A DNA stretch of 64,000 nucleotides, taken from contig NZ_CP141615.1 in assembly GCF_035593305.1 (NCBI RefSeq), positions 2,697,722 through 2,761,721 of the forward strand. Reading direction: 5' to 3'. This document shows positions 8,823-17,060 of the stretch, one piece after another (within the stretch, counting starts at the first letter, position 1; each line of letters opens with the position of its first letter). Below the pieces are notes generated by a model. It worked only from the letters and a program-made list of their open reading frames with translations, had not been told where the DNA came from and made no database searches. The DNA comes from Limnochorda sp. L945t. Lineage in GTDB: Bacteria; Bacillota; Limnochordia; Limnochordales; Geochordaceae. Position numbers and translations under genes: made by a program.

Positions 8823-10715
8823 TCAAAACCGCAGGTTGAACTGGGCGCTGGCGGCGTTGGAACGCCGGTCTCCCGGCGGATCACCGAAGTCGATGAGCTT
8901 GTACCCGAGCAGCACGCTTGCATACGGCGTGAGCGTATAGCTCATGGCCGCGCTCGCCTCCAGGGAAGGTGGCATCGACGCGTACGCGTCGCGCTCGCCC
9001 GCCCACGTGACTCCCATGCTCAGCCTGGTCCGGTCCGCGCCCCACCCGACAGAGACCGTAGCCCGGCGCCCTTTGACCAGGTCTTCCACCGAAATCAGCT
9101 CGTAGTCCGCCTGCACCATGCCGCCCGGGAGCGACCCGATGCGGATCCCCACCGAACGCAAGAGCTGCGGCGCGGGATCCGCCTGATCGGGCGAAGTGGC
9201 CGGCCGGCGCTCGCCGGCTCCGGCCCGCAGCTGGACGTCTCCCATCTGGATCGTTGCGTCCACGCCGACCTCGGAGCCCGGCTGGACCTGCCCGAGGGCA
9301 CTCTGGAAACCCGGCTCGACCTTGCCGACGCTGGCGCCCAGGCGCACATCGCCCAGGCGCAGCGTGGCGCCGACCCGCATGGCTGCGGAGACGAGCGGCA
9401 TGGCCCACAGGTTTTGCGCGTACTCGCCGGAGATGGACAACCACGGGAGGGGAGAGTACCGGCCCATCAGGGAGGTGACGGTCTGCCCCTTCTCCAGCCC
9501 CAGCAGCTCGTCCGGCTCCGAGCCTGCCCGCACGAGCGCGGCCCCCACCACGATCTCACGGCTGAGCACGAGGCTGCCATCCAGGACGGCGATCGTGCTG
9601 GCCTTCGTCTCGCCGGCGGGGGAGGGAACCAGGCCATCCGTGGCCTCCCGGGCCACCATGAGGCTCGTGCGCCCCCCGTTGCCCAAAAGACGAGCTTCGA
9701 TGCCCTGGAGGCTGAGGGTCCCGTCGTCGTCGCGCAGCGCGTAAGACTGGCCCAAGGGCGATGGGATAGGCCCGACCCGGGCCCACAGCCACTGGTCCCC
9801 ACCTCGCATCAGGACCGCGCCGTAGCCCTCCGCAGCTCCGTCCTTGGGGTTGACGCTCAGCCTGGCGTCCGCGTCCCACCTGCCGGGAGCCGTGGACCCG
9901 AGGCTCAGTCGGTACGAAGGGGTCACGCTGACAACGGGCTCCGGCCGGGAGACCGGAGTGGAGGTGCCGCCGGCCGGCGTGGGCTCCAGCAGAGGCTTTC
10001 CTGCCGCGGCCACGTCCGGAGCTGCCGGATCGACCGTCACCGGAGCGAGCGCGGACCCGGACTCCGCTCTGCCCGACCCGCCCTCGCTCGCGGGAGCAGC
10101 GGGACGCCCGGCCGCAGGTCCCTTGGTCGTCGTTTGCTGGATCATCCACGCGGCTCCCGGGCTGACGGTGAGGGGACGGGCAGCGACCGCACCCTCGGGG
10201 AGCCGGCCATCCTGCCCTGGGATGGCATACCCCAGCACCATCAACTCGGGCGCCAGCTCCTGGCCCAACCGGGCCAACACGTCGGCCAGCGCGACCTCTT
10301 GCCCGGAGTCGACCCCTGCCTTGTCGAGCAACCCCCGCGGATCCAGCACGGTGAACGAACCGGCCGGCCCCTGGGTCTGCGGCCGGGCCAGGCCGAAACG
10401 GCGGAACGCGTCGACCACCAGCATGGCCGCCTCATACCGGCTGATGGTCCGCTCCTGGTCGAACAGGCCCGGGCTGTACTCTACCACGAGCCCCGAGCGG
10501 ATCAGGCTCTCGAGGGCCGAATAGACCCAGTGGCCGGCCGGCACCTCGGCCAGCGGCCCGTAGACCGCCACCCCGGGCCAGGCCGTCGTGGAAGGCGCGC
10601 TCGCAAGAGCCACTCCTGCCCCGCCCGCCGGCGCGGCAGGGAGGACTCCCACCGACGAGAGAAGGAGCCACGCACAGGCCACGCGCCGAGCCACGCCGTG
10701 CACGACGGGTCTCAT
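8823..10715 (-). CDS. SLH-domain outer-membrane beta-barrel protein
   Basis: 630 residues: signal peptide, then one SLH domain (about 50-110; VPAGHWVYSALESLIRSG, ISRYEAAMLV), a Pro/Ala/Gly-rich spacer, and a C-terminal region of alternating hydrophobic strands ending in QFNLRF. A C-terminal Phe after a strand is the classic barrel-insertion signal read by BamA. SLH domains bind secondary wall polymers or peptidoglycan, so the protein probably bridges wall and outer membrane, like OmpM of Negativicutes, but with a spacer instead of a long coiled coil. ATG at 10715 has GGGGAGGG. Upstream is the RNase H-fold gene, downstream the secreted LYG-repeat protein. Pore function is inferred only. Confidence 0.8.
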   Translation of the reverse strand: MRPVVHGVARRVACAWLLLSSVGVLPAAPAGGAGVALASAPSTTAWPGVAVYGPLAEVPAGHWVYSALESLIRSGLVVEYSPGLFDQERTISRYEAAMLVVDAFRRFGLARPQTQGPAGSFTVLDPRGLLDKAGVDSGQEVALADVLARLGQELAPELMVLGYAIPGQDGRLPEGAVAARPLTVSPGAAWMIQQTTTKGPAAGRPAAPASEGGSGRAESGSALAPVTVDPAAPDVAAAGKPLLEPTPAGGTSTPVSRPEPVVSVTPSYRLSLGSTAPGRWDADARLSVNPKDGAAEGYGAVLMRGGDQWLWARVGPIPSPLGQSYALRDDDGTLSLQGIEARLLGNGGRTSLMVAREATDGLVPSPAGETKASTIAVLDGSLVLSREIVVGAALVRAGSEPDELLGLEKGQTVTSLMGRYSPLPWLSISGEYAQNLWAMPLVSAAMRVGATLRLGDVRLGASVGKVEPGFQSALGQVQPGSEVGVDATIQMGDVQLRAGAGERRPATSPDQADPAPQLLRSVGIRIGSLPGGMVQADYELISVEDLVKGRRATVSVGWGADRTRLSMGVTWAGERDAYASMPPSLEASAAMSYTLTPYASVLLGYKLIDFGDPPGDRRSNAASAQFNLRF

Positions 10716-10753
10716 TTCCCTCCCCGAACCTCAAGGGCTGAGTTCGTGGTACG

Positions 10754-10782
10754 GGGCGCCGACCCTTCGACCGGCGGCGCCC
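10754..10782 (-). other. Stem-loop between the RNase H-fold gene and the SLH-barrel gene
   Basis: An 8-bp perfect stem (10754-10761 with 10775-10782) starts right after the stop codon at 10783. On the minus strand it has no U-tract, so it may be a processing or mRNA-stability element rather than a terminator. Confidence 0.45.
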
Positions 10783-11199
10783 TTATTCCTGGAATTTCTC
10801 GCGCAGGAACCGTTCGGCCAGGATGACCGCCGTCCAGTCGTCCACCGGCTCCGGCGGGGTGCGCATCCCTATCGGGACGAGTCTCCACAGGCCCCGGGGA
10901 GGGTGGGCCTGGAAATACCGGCGCCTGGCCAGCTCCGACGTGTGGGCCTCTTCCACCACCTCGACCCCGCCCAACCGGCCCACGGAGGGGAGTTGCTCCA
11001 GGCGGCGGCGCACCTCCCGCGCGCCCGTCCGGTTGCCCAGCACGACGGCAGCGGGGGCGAACTGCTCGATGAGTGCCCCTACCCGGGCTTCGACCTCGCC
11101 CGACGCTACGATCTCCTTGTGGAGCACCACCCCGTCTTCCCGGACGGCCGCCACCCCGCACTTGGCCCTTCCCGGGTCGACTGCCAGCACGACCCTCAC
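10783..11199 (-). CDS. RuvC/YqgF-like RNase H-fold protein
   Basis: 138 residues. The N-terminal VVLAVDPGRAKCGVA is the beta-hairpin and first acidic residue of RuvC/YqgF-type RNase H-fold nucleases; later VVEEAHTSELARRRYF supplies Glu and the C-terminal PVDDWTAVILAERFL supplies Asp on a helix, so a DED-type metal site looks intact. The family resolves Holliday junctions or processes RNA; the specific role here is unknown. The GTG start at 11199 overlaps the upstream stop as GTGA, which implies translational coupling to the SLH-coiled-coil gene, an unexpected partner for a nuclease. A much longer open frame continues upstream over that gene but is its shadow. Confidence 0.75.
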   Translation of the reverse strand: MRVVLAVDPGRAKCGVAAVREDGVVLHKEIVASGEVEARVGALIEQFAPAAVVLGNRTGAREVRRRLEQLPSVGRLGGVEVVEEAHTSELARRRYFQAHPPRGLWRLVPIGMRTPPEPVDDWTAVILAERFLREKFQE

Positions 11200-12554
11200 G
11201 ACACGCTCCCCGACATCGCCCGGGCTCCTTCTCCCGGCCACCGTATCACCTGCAACTCCAGCAGCCAGCGGGCCTGCACGCCTCCGGCCCCGTCCCAGTC
11301 GAGCCGGAGCCGCGCCGCGCTCCCTTTCCCCGTCCATCCCAGCGGTACCCGCGCCTCGAGGGACCACCGGGTCTGCGCGCTCCTGTCGCTCTCGCCGGCC
11401 GCAGGCCACGCCCGCTCTACCGTGCCTGCGAGCGAGGCAGGGACGAACCCCGGCTGCCAACCCAACGCGGCCAAAACGAACGGGCCCGGCCCTGGTATTT
11501 CGACCAGAGGCGAAATCGGCCTCGCCCCGCTCGGGCCAGGCCGGGACTCTCCCACGCCCGCCCGGACCAGAACCTCCACACCGGGCACGAGCGACCGGCG
11601 CCAGGCAACAAAGTGGCGTACCGCTACACGGATTCGAGACGACCCTGTCATTTCCAGCCGGCTGCCCAGGGCCATGCTCGCGTCGAGAAGAGGCCCGCCT
11701 CGCCACTCGAGGTGGGCCGCCATCGCCGTCTCGGGCGCTTCTCCTGCCCTGCCTCCCGCCGTCCAACCGACGAAGCCGTCCGCCCACCGGCCGGGCAAGA
11801 AAACCCGCAGGCCGGCGCTGACGCCGGACCCTGCCAGTCTCTCGCTCCTCAAATCGGACGCATATCCTGCCAGCACCGCAAGCGAGCGGGCATCCTCCTG
11901 TGCGGCTGCCAGCATGCCGTCGAGCCTCTGCTCCGCGCCGGCGACCCGCATCCGCAACTGCTCCGCTGTGCCGGCAGATACGCGCAGGGTCTCGTGCGTC
12001 TCCTGGAGGGTCGCATCGAGTCCCCGTACATGCGATTCTAGCGCCTCGAGCCGCGAGGCGAGCCCTCGTTCCCGATGGGTGAGCATGGCATCCACCCGGC
12101 CGGCCACCACCGCTTCGATGGCCGCGCGGATCTCGTCCGTTACCTCGAAGGGCCGCTCGACCTCCACCCGCTCGACGACCTGCGGCTGCTTTTCCACGAT
12201 GACCCGTTCGACGATGGGGGGCGACGAGATGCGCACTTCCTCCTGCAGCGCCGCTCGGAGCCGGTCGAACATCCGCGACGCCATCACCGCGGCCTCGTAA
12301 CGGGTGAGCGCTCGGGAGCCGCCAAACGTCCCGTCGGGGTACCCCTCTGCCACGCCTGCCGCCGCCAGACGGCTGATGGCTTCGCAGGCCCAGTGACCCT
12401 CCGGGACGTCGACGAACTCCCCACCCTCCGCCGCCCATGCGCTCCCGGCGGCCACCGACACTAACGCCGCCAGACCGGCCGCCGCGGCCGCCGCTCTTGC
12501 TCCTATCCCTCGCCGGCCGCCGGAAGGGGATAGATTTACTAACGCCCTCGTCAC
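11196..12554 (-). CDS. SLH-domain coiled-coil envelope protein (paralogue 1)
   Basis: 452 residues: signal peptide ending AWA, SLH domain (FVDVPEGHWACEAISRL, EGYPDGTFGGSR), a VEKQPQV/VERPFEVTDE module, a coiled coil (about 150-220), then a beta-rich C-terminus that could be a small barrel but does not end in Phe. The N-terminal 130 residues closely match the upstream paralogue. SLH-coiled-coil-barrel architecture is that of OmpM, which ties the outer membrane to the wall in diderm Firmicutes; this assignment is inference. GTG at 12554 has GAAGGAGGG about 10 bases upstream. It overlaps the RNase H-fold gene by 4 bases. Confidence 0.8.
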   Translation of the reverse strand: MTRALVNLSPSGGRRGIGARAAAAAAGLAALVSVAAGSAWAAEGGEFVDVPEGHWACEAISRLAAAGVAEGYPDGTFGGSRALTRYEAAVMASRMFDRLRAALQEEVRISSPPIVERVIVEKQPQVVERVEVERPFEVTDEIRAAIEAVVAGRVDAMLTHRERGLASRLEALESHVRGLDATLQETHETLRVSAGTAEQLRMRVAGAEQRLDGMLAAAQEDARSLAVLAGYASDLRSERLAGSGVSAGLRVFLPGRWADGFVGWTAGGRAGEAPETAMAAHLEWRGGPLLDASMALGSRLEMTGSSRIRVAVRHFVAWRRSLVPGVEVLVRAGVGESRPGPSGARPISPLVEIPGPGPFVLAALGWQPGFVPASLAGTVERAWPAAGESDRSAQTRWSLEARVPLGWTGKGSAARLRLDWDGAGGVQARWLLELQVIRWPGEGARAMSGSVS

Positions 12555-12575
12555 GAAAAAAGCCCTCCTTCGGGC

Positions 12576-12610
12576 CCGATGGCGGCCCGGCCAGGCCGGG
12601 CCGCCATCGG
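12576..12610 (-). repeat. Long perfect inverted repeat between the two SLH genes
   Basis: 17-base arms (12576-12592 and 12594-12610) around a single base form a very stable hairpin in the 75-base gap. On the minus strand a second short GCCC/GGGC pairing follows that would enclose the GAAGGAGGG ribosome-binding site of the next gene and is trailed by six T residues. It could be a terminator with read-through, or an attenuator of paralogue 1. Confidence 0.7.
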
Positions 12611-12629
12611 CACAGGGCTCATGGCTCCC

Positions 12630-13574
12630 CTACTTGACGACGATACCCGCCACCGCGAGCAACCCCACGATGACCAGCGCGACGGTCAGGCGCTGGTTGG
12701 CCGTGCGAAGCGCCTGTACTTCCTTGCTGACGGAGGCCAGCTCGCCCTGCGCGACCGCCTGCTGCTCCAGGTTGGTCACCCGCTGGCTCAGCTCCGCGAT
12801 GGAGCCGCTGAGCTCCTCCACGCGCCGATCCAGCACCGCCCGGATGGCGTCGACGTCCCCCCGCAGCGCGGCCACGTCAACGTCGAGGCCCTGGAGGCCG
12901 AGCACCGGCCCGACCTTCTCCTGGATCGCCGCATCGATGGCGTCGCTGACCTCCTTGCTCTTGGCCACGTCGGCCGCCAGTCCCTGCAGCCGCTCCGGCG
13001 AGAGCTGTTGCTGCACCTGATCCGCGACGACCGCCGCGATGGCGGCCCGGACTTCATCGGTCACCTCGAAGGGCCGCTCCACGACCACCCGCTCCGTCAC
13101 CTGCGGTTGTTTCTCCACCACGACGCGCTCGACGGTCTTGGGCTCGGCTGCCGCCAGCTTCTCCTGGACCATCCGGTCCAGATCCTGTGCCAGAGCCTCA
13201 CGGGCTGCCATGATGCTCTGCTGGATCTCGGCGGTCGCCCTCGCCATCACCCGCTGGCTCACGTCGCCGGCCACCTGAGCCGACAGCCCCTGGACCTCGC
13301 CCGCTACGTCTTGCTTGATCACGTTTTCGAGCCGGCCCAACATCCGGGAGAAAATCATAGCCGCCTCATACCGGGTCAGCGTCCGGGAACCCCCGAACGT
13401 GCCGTCCGGATAGCCCTCCACCAGACCCGCCGCTGCCAGGTTGCTGATGGCCTCATAGGCCCAGTGGCCCTCCGGTACGTCGACGAAGCTCCCGCCCTCC
13501 GCCGCCCAGGCGGCCGGTGCCCCTACCGCCAGCACTACCACCGCCAGCACGATCGTCAGGGCCCTTCGCACCAT
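12630..13574 (-). CDS. SLH-domain coiled-coil envelope protein (paralogue 2)
   Basis: 314 residues from ATG at 13574, which gives a proper signal peptide (MVRRALTIVLAVVVL...AWA) with GGAGG upstream; the frame to 13688 is unsupported. After one SLH domain comes a helical coiled-coil region, the VEKQPQV/VERPFEVTDE module shared with the neighbour, more coiled coil with heptads up to LEQQAVAQG, and a C-terminal hydrophobic helix (LTVALVIVGLLAVAGIVV) ending in Lys. Instead of a barrel it ends in a membrane anchor, so it could link wall to one membrane through a rod of coiled coil. Family recognised only at the level of SLH protein. Confidence 0.8.
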   Translation of the reverse strand: MVRRALTIVLAVVVLAVGAPAAWAAEGGSFVDVPEGHWAYEAISNLAAAGLVEGYPDGTFGGSRTLTRYEAAMIFSRMLGRLENVIKQDVAGEVQGLSAQVAGDVSQRVMARATAEIQQSIMAAREALAQDLDRMVQEKLAAAEPKTVERVVVEKQPQVTERVVVERPFEVTDEVRAAIAAVVADQVQQQLSPERLQGLAADVAKSKEVSDAIDAAIQEKVGPVLGLQGLDVDVAALRGDVDAIRAVLDRRVEELSGSIAELSQRVTNLEQQAVAQGELASVSKEVQALRTANQRLTVALVIVGLLAVAGIVVK

Positions 13575-13908
13575 GTCGACCTGCAACCCCCTCCGTTGCG
13601 GAAATGGCTCGGCCCCAAGACTCAACGCCGGGCTGCCAGCCCCTCCCCTGATCCGGCCCGAAGGTAGGCCGCCTGCGGCCGGCGGCACCTAGTGGGACAA
13701 ATGCCAAGCCACGACATTAGCTGGATTCTGCGGACCCCAGCCAGGTCCTGCTATCGGCGGTGAGCTCCTGCCACTTTCGCCAGCAACAGGGGTGCCAATT
13801 CCTGCCGTCGTAGCGGTTTGGGTCGAACTCGCCGGCAGGCGCGGCCGGATGCGGGAGGATGCCGGATGAGACGGCCCGGCGTGACGCCGGGCACGCGCGG
13901 CGGGGCCG
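13575..13908. other. Non-coding gap upstream of SLH paralogue 2
   Basis: No credible gene in these 334 bases. They hold the paralogue 2 ribosome-binding site and, at 13875-13891, a 7-bp hairpin (arms 13875-13881 and 13885-13891) that lies downstream of the DUF3084 gene on the minus strand and could be a weak terminator, although its T-run is poor. The SLH promoter presumably lies here, but no clear -35/-10 pair was found. Confidence 0.5.
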
Positions 13909-15225
13909 TTACGAGCCCGAAGCCCCGCCGGGCAGCACCTCGAGGTGGATGACCAGGGGGCCTTCGGTGTTGTACGTGTCACGCACCGCAATCGCCCGTA
14001 CCGTCGCCGGCCGGTTGAGCTGCTGCAGCTGTGCGACCACCCGGACGAACTCGTCGGCACTCACGAGCTTGCCCACCGTCCCATCGGGACCGGTGACCAT
14101 GGAGCCGTAGCGGATCGCCACCTCGTTGGCCTGCCGCAAGAGCTCCAGCACCTGGTCCTCGATCCGCCCCTCGGACGGGTCGACGCGGCCCTCGGTCACC
14201 GTCTGGCCGGCCCGGAAGGCCAGGCTCCGGGGCACCAGCTCGATATGCACCACCACGGGCTCGCCGGCCAGAGTGTTGCGGTCCACCCTCGCCCGCACCA
14301 CCCAGGTGCCGCGGCCGGAGGCCAAGAGTTGCACCCCGTCGTCGAACTCCTTGGGCAACAGCCGCACGATGCCCCCGGAGGCGGCGGCCGTGCCGTCGCT
14401 GCTCTTCCCGTCGGACGGAGGGATGCCCGCCCGGGCCTGCGCCGCTGCCTCCACGCGCTTGAGGAAGTCGAGGAGCTGAGCCTCGGCGGCTTTCGCGTCG
14501 CCCTGGGACGTCAGGACGGCGGAAAGCAGGATCTCGTCGCGGCGGAAGACCACGTTGCCGTACTGCAGCCGCTGGGCGGTGTTCCACAGCGCCAGGATGG
14601 CCTCGCTCAGCTGCTGTTCCGTTTGTTCCAGCGAGGCAACCTGCTGCTGCAGCTCCTGCACCCGCCCCGCCAGCGTCTCGCCCAGCTGTTCCAACTGGCG
14701 CACCCGCGCGGTCTGGAACGAGAGGTTCTTGCGAGTCTCCTCGAGGCGCTCTTGGGCCGTCTCCAGCTCGGAACGGCTGCGCTGCAGGTCAGACTGGACC
14801 TGCGCCAGCACGGCGCGCGCCGCCGCCAGCTCCTGTTCGGCCCTGCGTTGCTCCTCGAAGGCCGCATCCCGCTGGCGCACTGCAGCGTCGCGGGCCTTGG
14901 TCGCCTCGACCAGGGCGGCCTGGCGCTCGTCCAGCTGCTGCTGCAGGGCCCGGAGGTGGGACCGGTTTTGGGCCAGCATGCGCTGAATCTCGTCGATGCG
15001 GAAGATGGCCGTCCGTACCTCGCCCGAGACGGCCGCGAGGATGCCGAGGGAGGCGCCGGCGATGATGATGCCGGTCAGCACCGTCACGACGACGGAGGTG
15101 TGGCGGGGCCGCAGGCCGAACAGGGTCAACCGGCGCCGGCCCACGCGCCGGCCCACCCGGTCGCCGATGAACGCGATGACCCCTGCCATCGCCAGCAGCG
15201 ACGCGACCAGGGCCACGCTGTACAT
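13909..15225 (-). CDS. DUF3084 domain-containing membrane coiled-coil protein
   Basis: 438 residues. Two N-terminal membrane spans (about 1-20 and 45-68) flank a basic loop containing LFGLRPRHTSVVVTVLTG, a hallmark of DUF3084. A long coiled coil (about 75-215; repeated ELE/QQL heptads) and a mixed C-terminal domain follow (GNVVFRRDEILLSAVL; AIRYGSMVTGPDG). The family is found mainly in cyanobacteria and diderm Firmicutes and its function is unknown; its place directly after lptB suggests an envelope role. ATG at 15225 has GGAGGCG upstream, and the gap to lptB is about 90 bases. Confidence 0.85.
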   Translation of the reverse strand: MYSVALVASLLAMAGVIAFIGDRVGRRVGRRRLTLFGLRPRHTSVVVTVLTGIIIAGASLGILAAVSGEVRTAIFRIDEIQRMLAQNRSHLRALQQQLDERQAALVEATKARDAAVRQRDAAFEEQRRAEQELAAARAVLAQVQSDLQRSRSELETAQERLEETRKNLSFQTARVRQLEQLGETLAGRVQELQQQVASLEQTEQQLSEAILALWNTAQRLQYGNVVFRRDEILLSAVLTSQGDAKAAEAQLLDFLKRVEAAAQARAGIPPSDGKSSDGTAAASGGIVRLLPKEFDDGVQLLASGRGTWVVRARVDRNTLAGEPVVVHIELVPRSLAFRAGQTVTEGRVDPSEGRIEDQVLELLRQANEVAIRYGSMVTGPDGTVGKLVSADEFVRVVAQLQQLNRPATVRAIAVRDTYNTEGPLVIHLEVLPGGASGS

Positions 15226-15317
15226 CGGGCTCGCCTCCCTCCACTCCCGCCCCGGGCTCTCCTACCATCCCGGGGCGCCTTGCGCCCTGCGCGGCGCTCC
15301 GCAGGGCAACGGCCCCG

Positions 15318-16045
<728 letters not shown>

Positions 16046-16049
<4 letters not shown>

Positions 16050-17005
16050 TCCCCCTCCCCGGCGGCTCGGGCCGCCTGCCGCCGGGCTACCATCTGCCGT
16101 AGTCCTTGCTCCAGGGAGATTCTCGCCCGCCAGCCCAACAGCCTTTCGGCCTTGCGGGCGTCGAGCCGGCTGTGGCGGATGTCGCCCGGCCTGGGCGGGG
16201 CGAAGGTGAGGGGCGGCGGCCCCTCCTTGCCGGCGGCCGACCAGAGCGCGTCGGCCAGGTCCAGCACCCGGCTGGCGAGGCCCGTGCCGATGTTGAGCGC
16301 GCAGTTGCACGCGGTCTCGGCGGTCAACGCCCGCGCCGTGGCCTCGGCCACGTCGTCGACGAAGACGAAGTCGCGGCTTTGCTGGCCGTCGCCGTGTACC
16401 ACCAGCGGCCGGCCGGCCTCCAGCAGCGCCATCCACCGGGCCACGACGCCCGCCTCGCCGTCCGCGCTCTGGCGAGGCCCGTACACGTTGGCGTACCGCA
16501 GCGCCACCCACCCGATGCCCGCCTGTTGGGCCATCACGCGCAGGTAATGCTCCGCGGCGAGCTTCGAGGCGCCATACGGGGAGACGGGCAGCAGGGGGTG
16601 CCGCTCGTCGACGGGCAAGCATGCGGGCATGCCGTAGACGGCGGCCGACGAGGCGAGTACCACCCGTCGCACCCCGCCCCGCGCGCAGGCCTGCACGACC
16701 GCCACGGTGCCCAGGACGTTGACGCTCAGGTCATGGCCCGGATCGCGCACGCTCGCGGCGACGCTGACCTGAGCGGCGAGGTGCGCCACCGCCTCGGCCC
16801 CGAACGTCTCGATGAACCGGCCGGCCTCCGGCGACCGCACATCGGCCGGGATCAATTCGCACGACGCCGGCACGTTGGCCGCCCGGCCGGTCGAAAGGTC
16901 GTCTATGACCCCCACCCGCCAGCCGTCGGCCTCGAGCCGCTCGACCACGTGCGAGCCGATGAAGCCGGCCCCTCCGGTTACGATGACCCGCCCGGGGCGC
17001 CCCAT
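16046..17005 (-). CDS. NAD-dependent sugar epimerase/dehydratase (UDP-glucose 4-epimerase-like)
   Basis: 319 residues of the extended short-chain dehydrogenase fold. The N-terminal VTGGAGFIGSHVVERL binds NAD, SSAAVYG provides the Ser/Thr and YGASK the catalytic Tyr-Lys pair; RYANVYGPRQ and RDFVFVDDVAEA are typical of GalE/WbpP-type enzymes. It acts on a nucleotide sugar, probably to supply a sugar for LPS or a wall polymer; which sugar is uncertain. ATG at 17005 is preferred because GGAGGGG sits at proper spacing; a TTG at 17017 lies too close. It lies between the MsbA-like gene and lptB, overlapping lptB by 4 bases. Confidence 0.85.
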
Positions 17006-17060
17006 GTCCCCCGCCAACCCCTCCGCGGCCGGGCGCCGCCGGAAGATACCGCCACGACCC

